The notes under the pieces are model-generated. The model was not told the DNA's origin. It searched no databases and saw only the letters and a program-made list of their open reading frames with translations. A DNA stretch of 64,000 nucleotides from Kalaharituber pfeilii (Eukaryota; Ascomycota; Pezizomycetes; Pezizales; Pezizaceae): contig WHUZ01000104.1 in NCBI GenBank assembly GCA_015179045.1, positions 1 to 64,000 of the forward strand, written 5' to 3'. How positions within the stretch are numbered: the stretch's first letter is position 1; the number at the start of each line of letters is the position of its first letter. Shown in pieces: positions 43,737-56,300 of the stretch. The translations under genes were made by a program, and so were the position numbers.

Positions 43737-46699
43737 ACCTTGCAGAAGATGGCAAGCTTCTTGAGCAGAAAAGTCTCGTTCAATAACAAAAGAGTAAAGC
43801 ATCTTCTTAAACAGAAGTTGAGCAGGAGACTCATCTGTACATTTCGTAGCTGCTGTTCTCATAATAGACTGAAGATTTGTAGAAGCTGTTTCTGCTTTAG
43901 TTGCATACTTTGCAATGTAGTTCAAGACCGCCTCAATACTGAGAATAGGCTGGAAGTCTGTATTCGCTCTCTAGGCTTGTAAGTATAATGGATTATACCT
44001 ATTTCTATCTATATCCTCCTCTGTTCTTTCTAAGTTCAAATACCACTTTCCATCTGCATTTTTACAGACTTCAGTTTTTGGATGTGGTGTAGCAGGAAAA
44101 TGAAAACGGCAGTGTAGTGTTGAGTTCTCTGCAGCCTGCCCTCTTTTTTTTCGCAAGCAATATGAACCACATATATGCTTTTGAACACGGTTTGATAAAT
44201 AAGAAAGATCTAAAGCTAGGTCATTGGCTAAAGGAAGGTTGTGGCGGCACGGGTGTAGTGGTGCAGGATGTAAACCTTTAACAGGAGTATCTGCGCGAAC
44301 TCGACTCTGATCCCAATAGGTCTCTAGTGTTAGACGATCATCTAAATCATTCAGAGAGATAGATGTGAGTGTTGGTGCTCCTTCAATCCATAGAAACCCA
44401 TGTAAATGTCCTGAACCTCTAAACTGCCACTCATATCGAAACCAGTAGTCATGAACTCGCATATTTGGGTAATGAAGAACTATTTTTTTGAGAAATAGCT
44501 TAAATGTATAGACGAGAAATTCGCTAGCCAGCTGGGGATGAGTCTGTAAATTCTGGTTTCGACGGAGTACTGCTTCATGCTCCAGTAGAGTTAGCAGATC
44601 TAAAACTGGGCCTCCTCCAAGTCGTGCTCTCTTCTCCTCAATTAATCGATGTAAGTCCACCCAATGTATATCAGCAGCACTAAATGTGGCAAATGCATGT
44701 GGACATGCTGTACGGACTATTGAGGATAATTCTGATCGTTTATAGTTCCAGAATGGTGCCGGTCCTGGAATTGAGGAGGAAAAGCGGCAGATTCTTTGGC
44801 CTAATAGATGTAATGGGTTTTCAATCTCTTCTCGTAGTTGACCAACTGTAACATTTTCAAATTGACCTTTTCTCACAAAGAATGTAGCTGTTGCTCCTAG
44901 TTGCCAGCGATATTTTGAATTTAGTGCAAAGAATATGAATCGCGGGTCTTCTGCAAATCTGCCATCTCGATATCGAATTAAGTGACAAAAGTAATCAGCT
45001 GGTGTTACTTTCTTCAAACGCTGGCCATTGTATATCAAATCCGCAGCTCCAGAAGGAAATAAGCATGGAAATGCTTTAGCAATATAACCTTTTTCCCTAA
45101 ACTCATTTATAGGATTCTGTTGTACTTGAGGGTAAATCACTGGAGGTACTAGTTGAGAAACAGGTCTTTGATTAAGAAATCGCTGTAAGGCTGAACGCTC
45201 ATTAATAGTGATTTGACCTCTATGTACACCAGTCTCAACTTGGTCATTATCCTCATTATCCACAGGTCCAGTTTCTGTAGTAGTATCCCAGTCCTCATCT
45301 AAGATTAGCTCAAAGCGTTGCTGTGTTGACATATTTTCTAGATTGTTGACATAGGCATCCAAGCGAGAAACATCTTGCTGTACATTTCGATACTATCGAT
45401 TATGTTGACAAAGATATTGCATCCAAGCTCGAACACGGTGTACATTAATTTCAAAGTCTTTTAATGACTCAGCTTGTGGAGTACGGCCTCCCTCTCGTAC
45501 TCGTAATATGACCATTGGAATCTCATGAGGTAGCCGTGGAATGATATGGAAATTCTCAGTTGGGTCTTGTGGAAAGTTAATAACATGTACCTTTTAGATG
45601 TTAGTCTTTTCTTATAGTCAAGTAGATCAAATAAAATTGAAACAATACCTTTCCTCCCTTATATTGCCCATATCCACGGACTTTATAGACACGAATAACT
45701 GGATGTACTAAAGCTAACATCATAGCCTCTATAGGTGAGGGTTTACCTACTACAGATAGCTCTTGAGGTATCTCATCTGGAGACATGTCGTTTTGAGTAC
45801 TGAACATATGGATTCCAGTCCATGTAGGAGATGATCTTTCATTATGACAACGCTCACAAATTGAAATACCATCTCTTACTCGTACTTTCAGAGCAATCCC
45901 TATTTCCTCACATATTGAGCATTCATTTAACTGAATATTTGATAAGCTGTTGGCAAAATTTTGTAGTGATCTATGTACTACCTCAGACTGTATTTGTTGT
46001 AGCTGTTGATGTCTGAGAGGTGGAGTTTGATTTTGTCCGGTAGGAGATAGAGATTGCTCTTGATGTCTAATAGAGTTAGACTGTTCATCACTAGTGATAG
46101 ACTGCTCATGATATCTGCCACGTCTGCCAGTAGCAGACCGCTCACGATATCTAATAGCAGTAGACTGCTTATAGGAGTTGATAGAGATGGTCTGAGACTG
46201 CTCATAAGAGCTAGTAGAGGTGGTCTGATATTGCTCACAGAAGCTGATAGGAGCAGACTGATTCTGATCTCTAGTAGAGCTAAATTCCTTATGCTCTTTG
46301 AGTTGTCTAGAAGATGGTGTTGTAGATATTGACCGTCTTGGAGGTGATCGTGCTGGAGACTGACTACGACAGCGAGTAGGTGATAAAGAAGCAGATCTTG
46401 GATAGGTAGCATAGTCCATATTCTGAAGTTCTGGAATAGTCCTAGCTACCTGCAACTGAGGAGTCTTATTACGTCTGCTTTCTAATTCTTGCTCTCGCTT
46501 TGCCTATGATAATACAAACTCTTTAGCTTCAGTTTCATAGAAATTTCATGATTCAAACTTACTGTTAAGGTTACAATACGTTTATTTCGGCAGGTATTGC
46601 AAGTCTTCATTCGACGGCCATCCTGGGTATAAGTCCAATATGCAGGATCATACTTTCGTAGGCAGCGGGAACAGGCAATAGGATCCATTAGTCTAGGTA

Positions 46700-47380
46700 T
46701 AGTTGTGAGGTTAAAAGTATGTTGACTAAGGGTAGAGAGTCGAGTCTGTATACGGGTTGGTTATGAGACTATGGGAGTTATTGGCAATGTAGGATATTGA
46801 GCGGTATTGAGCTAGACTGCTGTTACAGGATGCCAAGAGCTAATCACGGGACTGCCATCACGGGACTGCATGCCAAGAAACAGATGAGTCTCCCATGATG
46901 AATTAATGTACACTTCGTTCCCAATTTAAAGAATTGGCAACTACGTTGCCAACTAGTAATGGAAATAGCCACATGAAGCAATCAATTCGAATGGGACGGT
47001 GGTGGTAGTGATGATTGGGAATGGAAATAGAAATGTAAGGAGCAGTGATAGTAGGAGAAAAATATAAATCAAAAGTAAATCAATAGTATAGTGACCCATA
47101 AAAGGTCTTGGGGTTTAGGCTTGCATGATCCACTTGCCCCAATATTGCCCAATCCCCAAGACTTTTCACGGGTCACTGTAGACTGACTTCCGTGATCAGA
47201 GCTCTAACAGTCGAGATATCTACTAGCCAGCGGCGACAATTATACCAGCAATATCCCCGGAAGCAACAGACACTCACAACTTGGTTTAAACCAACCTCTA
47301 GTGCATAGCGACATAGTTGCTGTTTTCTGGGCTGCTCAAGAATCACTGGTGCTCAGGAGGCAAGGCAGTAGCAGGGGAGT
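46700..47380. other. Helitron flank with a TA-flanked palindrome at 47087-47180
   Basis: TATAGTGACCCATAAAAGGT... at 47087 pairs with ...ACTTTTCACGGGTCACTGTA ending 47180, a mariner-like MITE of 94 bp. The rest shows nothing. Confidence 0.55.
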
Positions 47381-47634
47381 TTCTATGGGTTTCATTAGCA
47401 TCTTTTCATTATAGCAAGAACAATTTGTATGTAGATAAAAATAACTTCCTCTAGATTTTTTTTCATTACACTATTTGGTGTGATTTCATTATAGCAAGGT
47501 CAAATTGTATGGGGATGGAAATCCGAGAGCGTGGTGTGTTCATTATAGCAAGGTCTGACTGTAGCAGCAATGATTTCATGAGCACACAGGAGTGATGCGG
47601 AAATTGCAATCAATTTGAAAATACGTGGGTGTGA

Positions 47635-47730
47635 AGCGAGCCGAGTTGACGCGAGGCAATGCGAGGCGAGGCGATACGAGGTGAGGCGAGGTGAGGCGAG
47701 GCGATGTGAGTTGAAGCGAGAATGTGTGAG
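47635..47730. repeat. GAGGCGAGGT short tandem repeat
   Basis: Degenerate repetition of gaggcgaggt/gaggcgatgc over about 90 bp, low complexity. Confidence 0.7.
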
Positions 47731-48100
47731 CTGAAGGAATACTAGTGGATAGTGAGGCAGCATGAGAAGTATCGAAAAGCTTTTTTTTCCAACAGTTTCA
47801 ATCTATCCTTGCTTGGATCTGAGCATGGGTTGTATGCATACGTACTACTAGATTGGCGGTCGCTTTAAATACTAGCGTCGCTTACCGCTATGCTACCTGC
47901 ATCCAGTCAGAAAAAGTGACTGAACAAAGACAAATAAATGGATTAAGCTAAATTATTCTGGGCTTTCCGAATGAGGTCAAAAAATGGGTGGGACTGGCCC
48001 GCACAATGAGAAGTGTTATTACGGCAACAATGCAAGCAAACGACCCCGCACCGCTTGCTGAACCTACCCAATAAGCACAATACTAGTATACTCCCTTTGT

Positions 48101-48169
48101 TTTTTTTTGTTTTTTTTATATCATTAATCGCTTGCCGCCCTAGGGGCTATGGCGATGTGTTAAGTACAG
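48101..48169 (-). mobile_element. Bare tail-A, 69 bp, with 10-bp duplication
   Basis: Poly(T), atatcattaatcgcttgccg, ccctaggggctatggcgatg, ttaagtaca, bounded by ctccctttgt at 48091-48100 and 48170-48179. Confidence 0.85.
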
Positions 48170-48179
48170 CTCCCTTTGT

Positions 48180-50020
48180 GACATCGTGGAATCATATTCG
48201 GCACTGCATGTGGAAAGTCTCAATGTTGATCTTGAGATTACCGTGTTACTGCAGCTACATGAACACACACAGCCAGCTGGTTCAATGCTACTGATGGTAC
48301 TTAACAGGCATTAGCTGCAATACAGCACCCTCTCGAAATAGTCCTGTGGAGTAATTTCCTTTGACCTGGGTAATAAGTGCTATGGAACCACGCATCAGTT
48401 TGTTTAAAGAGTTTCTTTTTCATGGCATTTCTCTTCAATTCCAGCCCCATGTATTACTGCGGCCAGTGTCTAGGCTTCTGGGTAGGCAGGCTGTCAGTAC
48501 TGCTTCCAATAGAATTATACAGCGACAAGCAGCTGCACCTAAAACCGTTAGAAAACCAGTTCAATATACAGAATAGTTTGGTATGTTACAAGGTCCTACT
48601 TCTTAATTAGCTGAAAAGCGTTGCGGCAAAATCGCGCGGACGAGTACTAGATATTGCAGCGGCCAGATGATCCCGCTGCAAGGACAACGAACCTGAATAA
48701 CGGTAAAAAACATGACTTACTGACTTTATCATGGAAACACCCCAGCGATGCGTTCGATAAATTCATTGAACACGTTTCAGTTTCTTACAATGTATGATAT
48801 ATTTAGAAGCAAGATTGCATTTCAGGTACGTTTTCAAGCTCCCACTTGCTCGTGCTGCAGGATTTACTTCCGAAGACCCAGGATAACTTGCCAAAGACAG
48901 CTGGAGCTGCTCTAGGTGAATCTCGCTGCATGGAGCACATTCAAATGCAAAAATCTACTGCTCCGAATGATTTCGCTGAATCGTGACAAAATGACCAACA
49001 AGGGCGATCTGGGATTCAAGAGATGCGCCTTCCGGGTGGGTGTGATTAATTTCCATCTCATCATTCGACGGCGTCATGATAAAGCTATACGAAGATAGTG
49101 CAGCGCGCCTTCGCTTCTATTGAGCACAATCTGTCGCAAAACAATTCCTAATATGAGTGATTGTTCTGAATATAGGACAAAATTTGTACCTACGTTTTGC
49201 GATAGGCTGTACTCGTACAGTACATGTGCTTTCGCTGGGGTCTATTCGTCAATATGGACGAGTCATCAACTGCTACACAACTTTCTCCCTAAGGTGAAAG
49301 ACTAGCTCATAGTTGTGCGGTTAATCGCGAGTCCCCTTTTTCCCTAGCATACTGTAGCTGCCTCTGCAACACTAAACGTAAATATCTTGCACTAGCTCAA
49401 AAAAACAAAAAGACAGTGCAGTTGCTGAATACACTGCAGCATTTCTGTACTGTTGCAATTCTCGGCAAACTGAGTTCGACCGTGGGCAATGCCATGACTA
49501 ATTGTGAAAAATACCATGTATTATTGGTATCACTACGTACGAAGGAAAGCTGCCAGCAATTATGAAGACCTTACCGTATTCACCGTAACCTACCGTCCCT
49601 ATACCCTAGCATCTAGCCTGATAAGTGCTATTCGACGAAAATAACCTCTGATCCCCTCCAGTTCTCCCTGCGCTCACTCTAGAAAGAATGTAGGCATCGG
49701 CAGCTTCAAGTAGCCACTCCTCCAACGATCGGTAGATTCCTTTCCTCAATCCCTTCACCAAGCCCGCGCAAGACCCTTCCCTCTCCCGCCACGGCAGCCT
49801 CCCCGTGATGTATTAACGCTGGTGTTCCTACCCCCAATGCTTCCGCACCAAAAAAAAAAGTATAATTATCCTTGAATCCAAGCACAACCCAGAAAACTAG
49901 AGACAACGGGCTATAGGGTTTTGAACTGGGCATTTGGAAGTAAAAATAATAAAATGCTTATTGAAAGCGCGAAGTCACAAACAAGCCTTCGAAAGAGTGT
50001 CTCTCATCCCAGCTAACATA
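48180..50020. other. Intergenic, nothing recognised
   Basis: Short frames only. The last few hundred bases should include the 3' UTR of the FAS1 gene, which reads leftward. Confidence 0.4.
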
Positions 50021-50026
50021 ATGAAA

Positions 50027-51379
50027 TCAGGATGACAAAGCATAAAGCACCAAGCCCAGAATAACTGTTATGGGGAAGCTCCCTATTGTTACCACAGTAC
50101 CATCGCCGGTTTGTTGGAGTGGAGGGGCGGTAGGTGTGAACGAGTCATTGCGAGTAACGTCTGGAGTTGGTGTTGGTGTTGGCACTTCGGGAACTGGGGA
50201 TGGATTTGGTGCATCGCAGACCACAGGGCGAGAGATATCAACTAAAATACCATCTGGACCTGGTAAGGTAGTTGCATCTGGTGACTGCACTTCGAGAACC
50301 TACGCAGAAAAAAATGAAGTTAGCATTCTTTCACGTCTTAATGGCAGGACAAAAACGCAGTTAGGAACTAGTGTAGTAAGTTTCACCTTATCAAGTATCT
50401 GCATAACACCGTTCTGCAGAATAAAGTCCCTACCAACAATCTTGGCATCATTGACGTAGGTGTCCCCATTTTTAAAAGTGACAAGTACGTTCCCGCCGCT
50501 TTTGGTTTTATAAACTTTGCCGCAATCAAATGAAGGAGTGTACCCAATAAATCCGTTCGTAAGATCCAGGGTATGGTAGTTCAGCAGAGTTTCCCATTGA
50601 GAATCGTTAAGATTTGATAGCTTGGATTGTGCCGTATGGAGGGCGGAAATGGATGGGCCAAAGAAGGTGAGGCAAGACGCCTTGTCAAGAGTATCGCGAA
50701 GCATAGGAAGTTTGGTATCGAAAACCATAGCAAGCTGTGTAAAACCAGCCTCTTTGAGGCCCTCTACGAAGCTTCCTGCTGGGGTAAACAACCTGAACAA
50801 GATATTAGTCATAAAATTATCGGTCCAGAGCAGCGTGGGGTTTGGTACTCACCCATCGATCACGTGTATTATCCCATCATCGAACGTAATACCCTCCTCA
50901 ATTATATATGTCAATCTTCCAAAGCCAGTAGAGAGTTCTGCGACCCAGGAACTTGGTGGGGGAGGAGGCATCCAGGGCTCATATACGGTTGGCGGTGTGC
51001 TTGTCGAATTACCAGGATTCTTCTTAAAGATTTTAGCATCTGCGGTTGTCTTGTTTGCTGTATGAAAGAGCCCACCGCGATCACCTGTTTGCGCAAAGGA
51101 CCCACCTCCCGGAGGAATGAGACTGCCAGTTACAATGTATGAATCTATGTTAGGAATTTCATCATGACGAGGGTACTGTTCCAACAAATCCCGAGCCCTG
51201 TTTCCGTCCTTAGGTGCATTTATCGTCATAGGTTTTCCTCCGAACTTCATTGCGCTTGAGTTTTCAAAAGAGGACGCAGAGTTGCCTGCGCCGTGCGCAT
51301 TCAATGCAGAACGCAATGTTTGTGCATGGCTTTGATGAAGGAGGAGAAAGCTGACGATGATGGCAACTAAATTCTTCAT
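50027..51379 (-). CDS. GPI-anchored fasciclin (FAS1) domain protein
   Basis: Three exons on the minus strand: 51379-50853, 50793-50387 and 50299-50027, with GT-AG introns of 58 and 87 nt. A signal peptide (KNLVAIIVSFLLLHQSHAQT) is followed by a weak first FAS1-like part ending GIIHVIDG, then a second FAS1 domain (TFFGPSISALHTAQSKL ... LNYHTL ... DTYVNDAKIVGRDFILQNGV, MQILDKV). A Pro/Thr-rich stalk and a C-terminal hydrophobic segment (ITVILGLVLYALSS) suggest a GPI signal. FAS1 proteins in fungi are cell-surface proteins linked to adhesion and wall structure (family knowledge). Frame intact, and spliced length 1,207 suggests one exon edge may be off by a base. Confidence 0.82.
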
Positions 51380-51389
51380 TATTAATACT

Positions 51390-52262
51390 TACGAAAGAGT
51401 CCTTGCGCTCGAGAGACTGCTTGTGATGCGGAATGTCACAAAAGGAGGATGAGTGATGTTAAGGAATAGAATGGGATTCAGCACTGTGGGAGTGACTGGA
51501 GCTACGATCAGTAGGGGCGGTATGTATTTAATGGAAAGTTCAGCCAATACAGTATGGCTCAAGAAGTGTGAACACATATACCCAAAACTCCTGCATGATC
51601 CTATTTTTGTAAAACGGTAATGATACTGAATGGAGTTCATAGCAGGCGTTCTTGCTAAAGAAGTGCTGTCTTTCGGTAATTTCAGGCCAATCAAGCGTCC
51701 AGAAGTGCAGAATCTGCGATGAACTAACAATATCAACTGCAACCAGAGATTTGCTTTCAGCTCATGGGCAATTGCTTATATCATAGGACCGGAGTACAAT
51801 ACCGTGCATACGGCGCCCGTTTGATTGTAAACATAACTATTTCCCAGTAGGTATGAACACTCAGAAGATTCATATCAAGTTGGCTGGCGACGCGTAAATT
51901 TGGTGTGTGGCAGGCTTTGATTTCAGATCAGGCCGTATGCATTCTTGGTGTAGTGCAATTCGAAGGAGCCTCAAACAAACAAAGGCGTACGTCACCATAG
52001 AAACCTTTGGTTAGAGTATTCACTTCCCGGTATTGATACAGTTTCTATGTGACATAGTATTATAGTTCTTTCATTCTATCATGAATTTCTTTTTTTTTTT
52101 TTAATATCAGTACTCAATTACTTGATAATAGGCCCTCGTACGTATAACATGTTGAGTTAGATCTTCATCAACTCTGAGCGAGGAATAGATTATCAACTGT
52201 AGCTACATAGTATCGTGCTAGACTATGCTATAATACATGAATGGCATAAGGCAGTCGCAATC
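51390..52262. other. Upstream region of FAS1 gene; tail-A remnant near 52090
   Basis: cttttttttttttaatatcagtactca at about 52090-52116 is the start of an inverted tail-A whose remainder is lost. No gene. Confidence 0.4.
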
Positions 52263-52271
52263 AACTATGAG

Positions 52272-52790
52272 TTTTTTTTTTTTTTTTTTTTTTATTTCAT
52301 TACCCGCATGCCACCCTATGGGCTATGGCGAGGTGTTATTTCAGAAAAAGAAAGAAGAATAACTAAGTACATGTGCTGCCCGCGGTGTTCATGCGTGATG
52401 CGGGTTTCGGACTTGTATGTCTTTCCTACTTCCGTCCTCTGTCCCGTTCATACTGGTCCGTCCTCAGCCAACGCCCTCCAAGTCTCACTCTCCCACCGTC
52501 AACCAGCAGAGTCTTCTTCCTCAACCATCGGATCCCCACCGTCTTACCTATGTCCTTGTTGTCGGCCTCCAGCCATTTCCGGACCTTGCTTAAGTCTTTT
52601 CTCAAAGTAACTCCATGTACAACGATGCCGTTGGCAGAGGTATTGGCATCTGGGGTGGTGGGGGAGGCGGTCTTGGGGGGCGGGGAGGGGTGTTGGGTTT
52701 TTGGGTGGTACCTGAAGAGGGGTTGGGGCTCTGTGTAGGCGCATGCGTTTTGACTGAGGGAGTGGAGGCGATCTTTTATATAAGTGTACG
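52272..52790 (-). mobile_element. ORF1-only half-LINE with tail-A, slightly short
   Basis: Poly(T) and tail-A at left, then on the minus strand ORF1 with GIVVHGVTLRKDLSKVRKWL, GIRWLRKKTLLVDG and VRLGGRWLRTDQYERDR. Relative to other copies the SSVVVYL segment is missing between LLVDGG and RVRLGG. No duplication was identified, so the right end is approximate. Confidence 0.75.
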
Positions 52791-52799
52791 ACACCTTTT

Positions 52800-53430
52800 A
52801 ACAACTTCGAAAGCCCAAGACCTCTTCGTAATCCGTTAAGCAGCTGGTTAAGAAATAATATTATTCATAAACTGCTATCCGCACGTAAAAACAGTCTTAT
52901 TCTAACAGCATTATCTATGGTATCTGTCCAGTTTAATATCTCATTCTAGGACGTACATGTACATGGAAGTCGCTGAATAGTGCCTGTTACTGTACTAATG
53001 CATATCTTAGTTGAGTCGAAACGTAAAAGCTCAACAGCTGCTCACAAGTCATTGTGCCAAATTTGATTTCCAAGAACTAGTTGTAAACTAGTGCCCAAGG
53101 AATTTTCGACGAATCCTTCCTCATTTACCGTTGCTTTTTTCCTAGGTAGAACGGTCCCTTCCTGTCAGTGCTGCCGTACTCATGCCGTCCTGCCATTGAT
53201 ATTGCTGAATAACTACTTACTAAGTAGCGTTGTTCATCGTGCAAAGTAGAATGGACAATTGCCGGATTGGCTGCACACCAAGAGGTTACAATTTTAACTA
53301 GACCACGAGGATGAGGGCAGGGGCACTGATGCAACTGAACTCTGAACATAATGTAAATATAACTTACATAGCTTCCGCTAGATTGGAGATGTAATAAGTT
53401 GACACCACGTGTTAGAAGGAGGTGATCCGG
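52800..53430. other. Intergenic, nothing recognised
   Basis: Short frames only; no repeat boundary seen. Confidence 0.4.
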
Positions 53431-53434
53431 CCAT

Positions 53435-53436
<2 letters not shown>

Positions 53437-53477
<41 letters not shown>

Positions 53478-53512
53478 CATTGATCGCGTGCCCACCTGGG
53501 GGCTATGGCGAT
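53437..53512 (-). mobile_element. Bare tail-A with long T run
   Basis: About 36 T, then aatatcattgatcgcgtgcc, cacctgggggctatggcgat. No ORF2 follows and no duplication was recognised. Confidence 0.65.
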
Positions 53513-53514
53513 AT

Positions 53515-54225
53515 CGGGTCGATTGATCTAACTTATCCCTCCATGAATATGCACCAAATGCCTTGTCCCGACTCCGAGTTAGTGCTATTGGTCGGAGAAG
53601 TACACCACGGCACGGCGCAGGCAGAGGCCAACTCTATTCTGAGTACTCGTTGATGCAGCACAGGCGCTGGCAGGGGATCATGGATGACAAGCTTAATTCA
53701 CACATTTTTTGACTTAACCTAATCAAGGAATACTGAATGTTCTTGTGCGACCGGTCTCGGAGGTATGGCCTCTAAGTAGCTCGCAATACCGGCCTCTCTA
53801 TTCTTCTATCTCGAGGCTCGGCATTCGAGAGTTGGAGGCCAATAGGATTGTGTTGTGGAGGTAGCAGACACATGCGCATCAGCTGCCTTTGTAATTGGCT
53901 CGTAGCAAAGTTCGACTGTGCCAGTTTACATTCAACTATGACGTTACCATCAGCATAGTCTAACCAGTTATATTGGATAAGGCCGGGAGCGGAATGGTTA
54001 ACCAATAAGAAAAATCGGGGCCCATTGGTTCGGGCCTGCAATGTCGATCAAGTACGACAGGCTATCCAATATGACAGGATCGAATACGAGATGTTCGCCT
54101 GTACATGCATACCCAAGCCATGGCGATACTACAGCTGAAGCTCAGCTACCGTGACAATGATTCAGCTTATACCTTGCTCCGACCAGAATAAAACTCTATC
54201 CAATAAGGACCTTGGCCCAGGGATC
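53515..54225. other. Intergenic, nothing recognised
   Basis: The minus-strand frame at 53772-54041 has no motif. Confidence 0.4.
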
Positions 54226-54228
54226 CTT

Positions 54229-54280
54229 CCATGGCGAACAGCTGCAAGCGGGGTTACGTGTTTTTTTTTTAAAAAAAAAA
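54229..54280 (+). mobile_element. Bare tail-B
   Basis: ccatggcgaacagctgcaag, cggggttacgtg, then T10A10 instead of a plain A run. No duplication identified. Confidence 0.6.
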
Positions 54281-54561
54281 CTACAACTCCTTGGGAAATT
54301 CTTTGCTACTTTACACCTGACCTGAACCACTAAAATCCTGCGCTCTACACCCAGCTGAAGAACATGATAAGCAAGACCTCGTAGTCCCGCACTGATTACT
54401 GCAGGAAGAAAGAGCAACGTAATGTGAAAAATGTATTAGTCGCTAGGATTCAATGTAATTAGTCCGTAAATCCAGAAAGCCACTAAAAGAATCAACAGGT
54501 CTGCAACTCTGAAAAGCAACAAGAATTGCAGAAAGTTGATGTTAGTTGAGACCCAGAGTGG

Positions 54562-54627
54562 CCCTGCCATGGCGGACAGCTGCAAGCGGGGTTACGTGTA
54601 ATAAAAAAAGAAAAAAAAAAAAAAAAA
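54562..54627 (+). mobile_element. Bare tail-B, 66 bp, with 14-bp duplication
   Basis: ccatggcggacagctgcaag, cggggttacgtgtaat, A-rich run, bounded by gagacccagagtgg (54548-54561) and gagtcccagagcgg (54628-54641), two mismatches. Confidence 0.75.
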
Positions 54628-54690
54628 GAGTCCCAGAGCGGTTATTAGGCACGTAGATGAATAGCTGCATATCACTAACGCGAATTCCAA

Positions 54691-55140
54691 TAGTGGTTTA
54701 GTTATGCGTTACGTAACGTTGCGTTCTGTAAGCCATGTCAATCCACTAAGCCTAAATGAGTGAACAATAGCTGATTTCCCCCAAGTTACCAACGTTACCA
54801 TTGCATATCGTCACATTTGTAGTATTAAAGTAATAACTCTCTCAATCCCTTCAATTGTCCAAGTCAATTTTCTATTTTGCTAGCTTATGGGGGTAGTAGA
54901 GCACGGAGTAGAAGGAGGCATTTGCTGGATCATGTTGGTAGAACGCTGGAGAGCTTTAATGTAGATTAGATATGCTCATGTGGTTGCATCTTATGCTATC
55001 CAACTATACAATGTGCTCAACGCATGCGGATTAGGCAAAAAAACTGGTTACATTCCGTAACGAGATAAGCTAATAAGAGCTTGTGCTTATGTCATGTTAC
55101 CACACGTAACGGTTATGTAACGCATAACTGATAACCACTA
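54691..55140. mobile_element. 450-bp MITE-like element, GTTACG-rich, copy 2
   Basis: TA-GTGGTTTAGTTATGCGTTAC at left; CGCATAACTGATAACCAC-TA at right. Related to 12610-13136. TA on both sides suggests Tc1/mariner relatives. Confidence 0.65.
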
Positions 55141-55779
55141 AATGAGCAAATAAAGCACTCTTGGAATATTTGTAAGATAGCTTATATGTGTTCTTTATCT
55201 TCGAGCGTCTTAGAATTAGGTACAAATGGGCGTTCCGAAATGCTCCTTTTCTTGTAGAGTATGCTATGCTCAGCCGCGTGACACCACCATTTCGTTGTTT
55301 CATAAGCTGGCGATTGCAACAGATGAATTAGTATAAGCTGTACTGCTCTTTGTCTTAGCTTGAACTTTATTTTTCTGTCCGGGAAATATTTCAAATGTCT
55401 ACCAATGGGCATAATTCAGACAAGGATAGCTTTCACAGTGAGTATATATTGGTAGAGAATATTCAAGATCTTGAAGACATGCAAGTCTCAGCAAGACAGA
55501 GTAATTCAGTGGCATGGGTGATGCGGGTAGCGGCAATCATGTTATCATCATGTCGAAAGTTGCCAATACGGTGATGTAGTGACAAACAAAAGTAAAGCCT
55601 TAAAACAAAAAGAAAACGGAAATCGCAAAGATGAACGCAGGGACAAGGTTGTTCTTAATTCCGATCCTGCCATATTTCTCAGGATATAGTGTGATCAGCT
55701 ATCCCAATGCACATCAAAAAAAAAAAACTAAGTGTCACAGTACAATTGATAGTTCCACCCACCATATATACACAGAAGT
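55141..55779. other. Intergenic, nothing recognised
   Basis: Short frames; no motif. Confidence 0.35.
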
Positions 55780-56225
55780 ACGTAGTTCTCTTCAAGTATG
55801 CAAGCGAATTCCACTCCAATGTGATATCGCCATGTAATATCTGTAACGAGGCACCATTGTTGATGCGGACTAATGAGTGATGTTTGTCATTCTGAGACAC
55901 ATGGTGTCGCTGTGTTCTCCAGCAGTTGTGGCAAAAACGCCATCTCATACTGAGCATATTGGTCTCATGAAATGATTGCTTACTTGGTTTACGCGCACAT
56001 TACATACACAGAAACCATCGCAGACCTCAGCCGGTTGAATTCTTATCATCAAAGCATGTGAACAGCAACAACCCAATTGTGCCATCACGCCAATCTAACC
56101 GAATTGATTAGAGGCACCTATAAGGATAGTACAGTCGATCGACTCTGCCCAGCGGCCATCCTTGAAGAACAATAATGACTGGTTGAACTGATACCGAATA
56201 TCCTCGACCAAACTTCCCTGTAATT

Positions 56226-56300
56226 TTTTTTCTTTTTTCCTTGAATCACCTACCCCACTTACAGCTGTTCGCGATCACAGCATGGCAAGGGTGGGGAGAT
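56226..56300 (-). mobile_element. Degenerate tail-B end upstream of gene copy 2
   Basis: T-rich run, then cacctaccccacttacagct, gttcgcgatcacagcatggc. Its extent is uncertain. Confidence 0.45.

Larger units (their letters stand above)
41162..46688 (-). pseudogene. Helitron Rep-helicase gene, degenerate
   Basis: Rolling-circle transposase on the minus strand. It starts with a CxxC zinc segment (CSRCLRKYDP...CNTCRNKR) and an intron; then an Arg/Ser-rich region with CSICEEI...CERCHNE; a DUF6570-like part (EIPQELSVVG, VYKVRGYGQYKGGK) joined over an intron at 45591-45648 to VHVINFPQDP; the Helitron-like N/Rep domain with HUH motif GSGHLHGFLW and catalytic Tyr pair NYIAKYATKAE; and a Pif1-type helicase with Walker A GTAGAGKS, Walker B IIIIDEIS and C-terminal HKSQGLTL plus FVALSRV. 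Damage: TAG where W is expected before YRNVQQ and before RANTDFQP; TAG after KEVKA; insertions at about 43489-43736 and 43309-43355. The TC and CTRR ends were not located. Confidence 0.88.
39112..47563. mobile_element. Possible 8.4-kb TA-flanked TIR element enclosing other elements
   Basis: TA-CAGTCAGACCTTGCTATAAT at 39112 and its exact reverse complement ending at 47563. Both ends have further internal copies of ccttgctataatgaa or ctatagcaagg. Such TIRs are typical of pogo/Fot1-like elements. Inside lie a tail-B half-LINE and a Helitron but no recognisable pogo transposase, so these may instead be two separate small elements. Confidence 0.35.
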
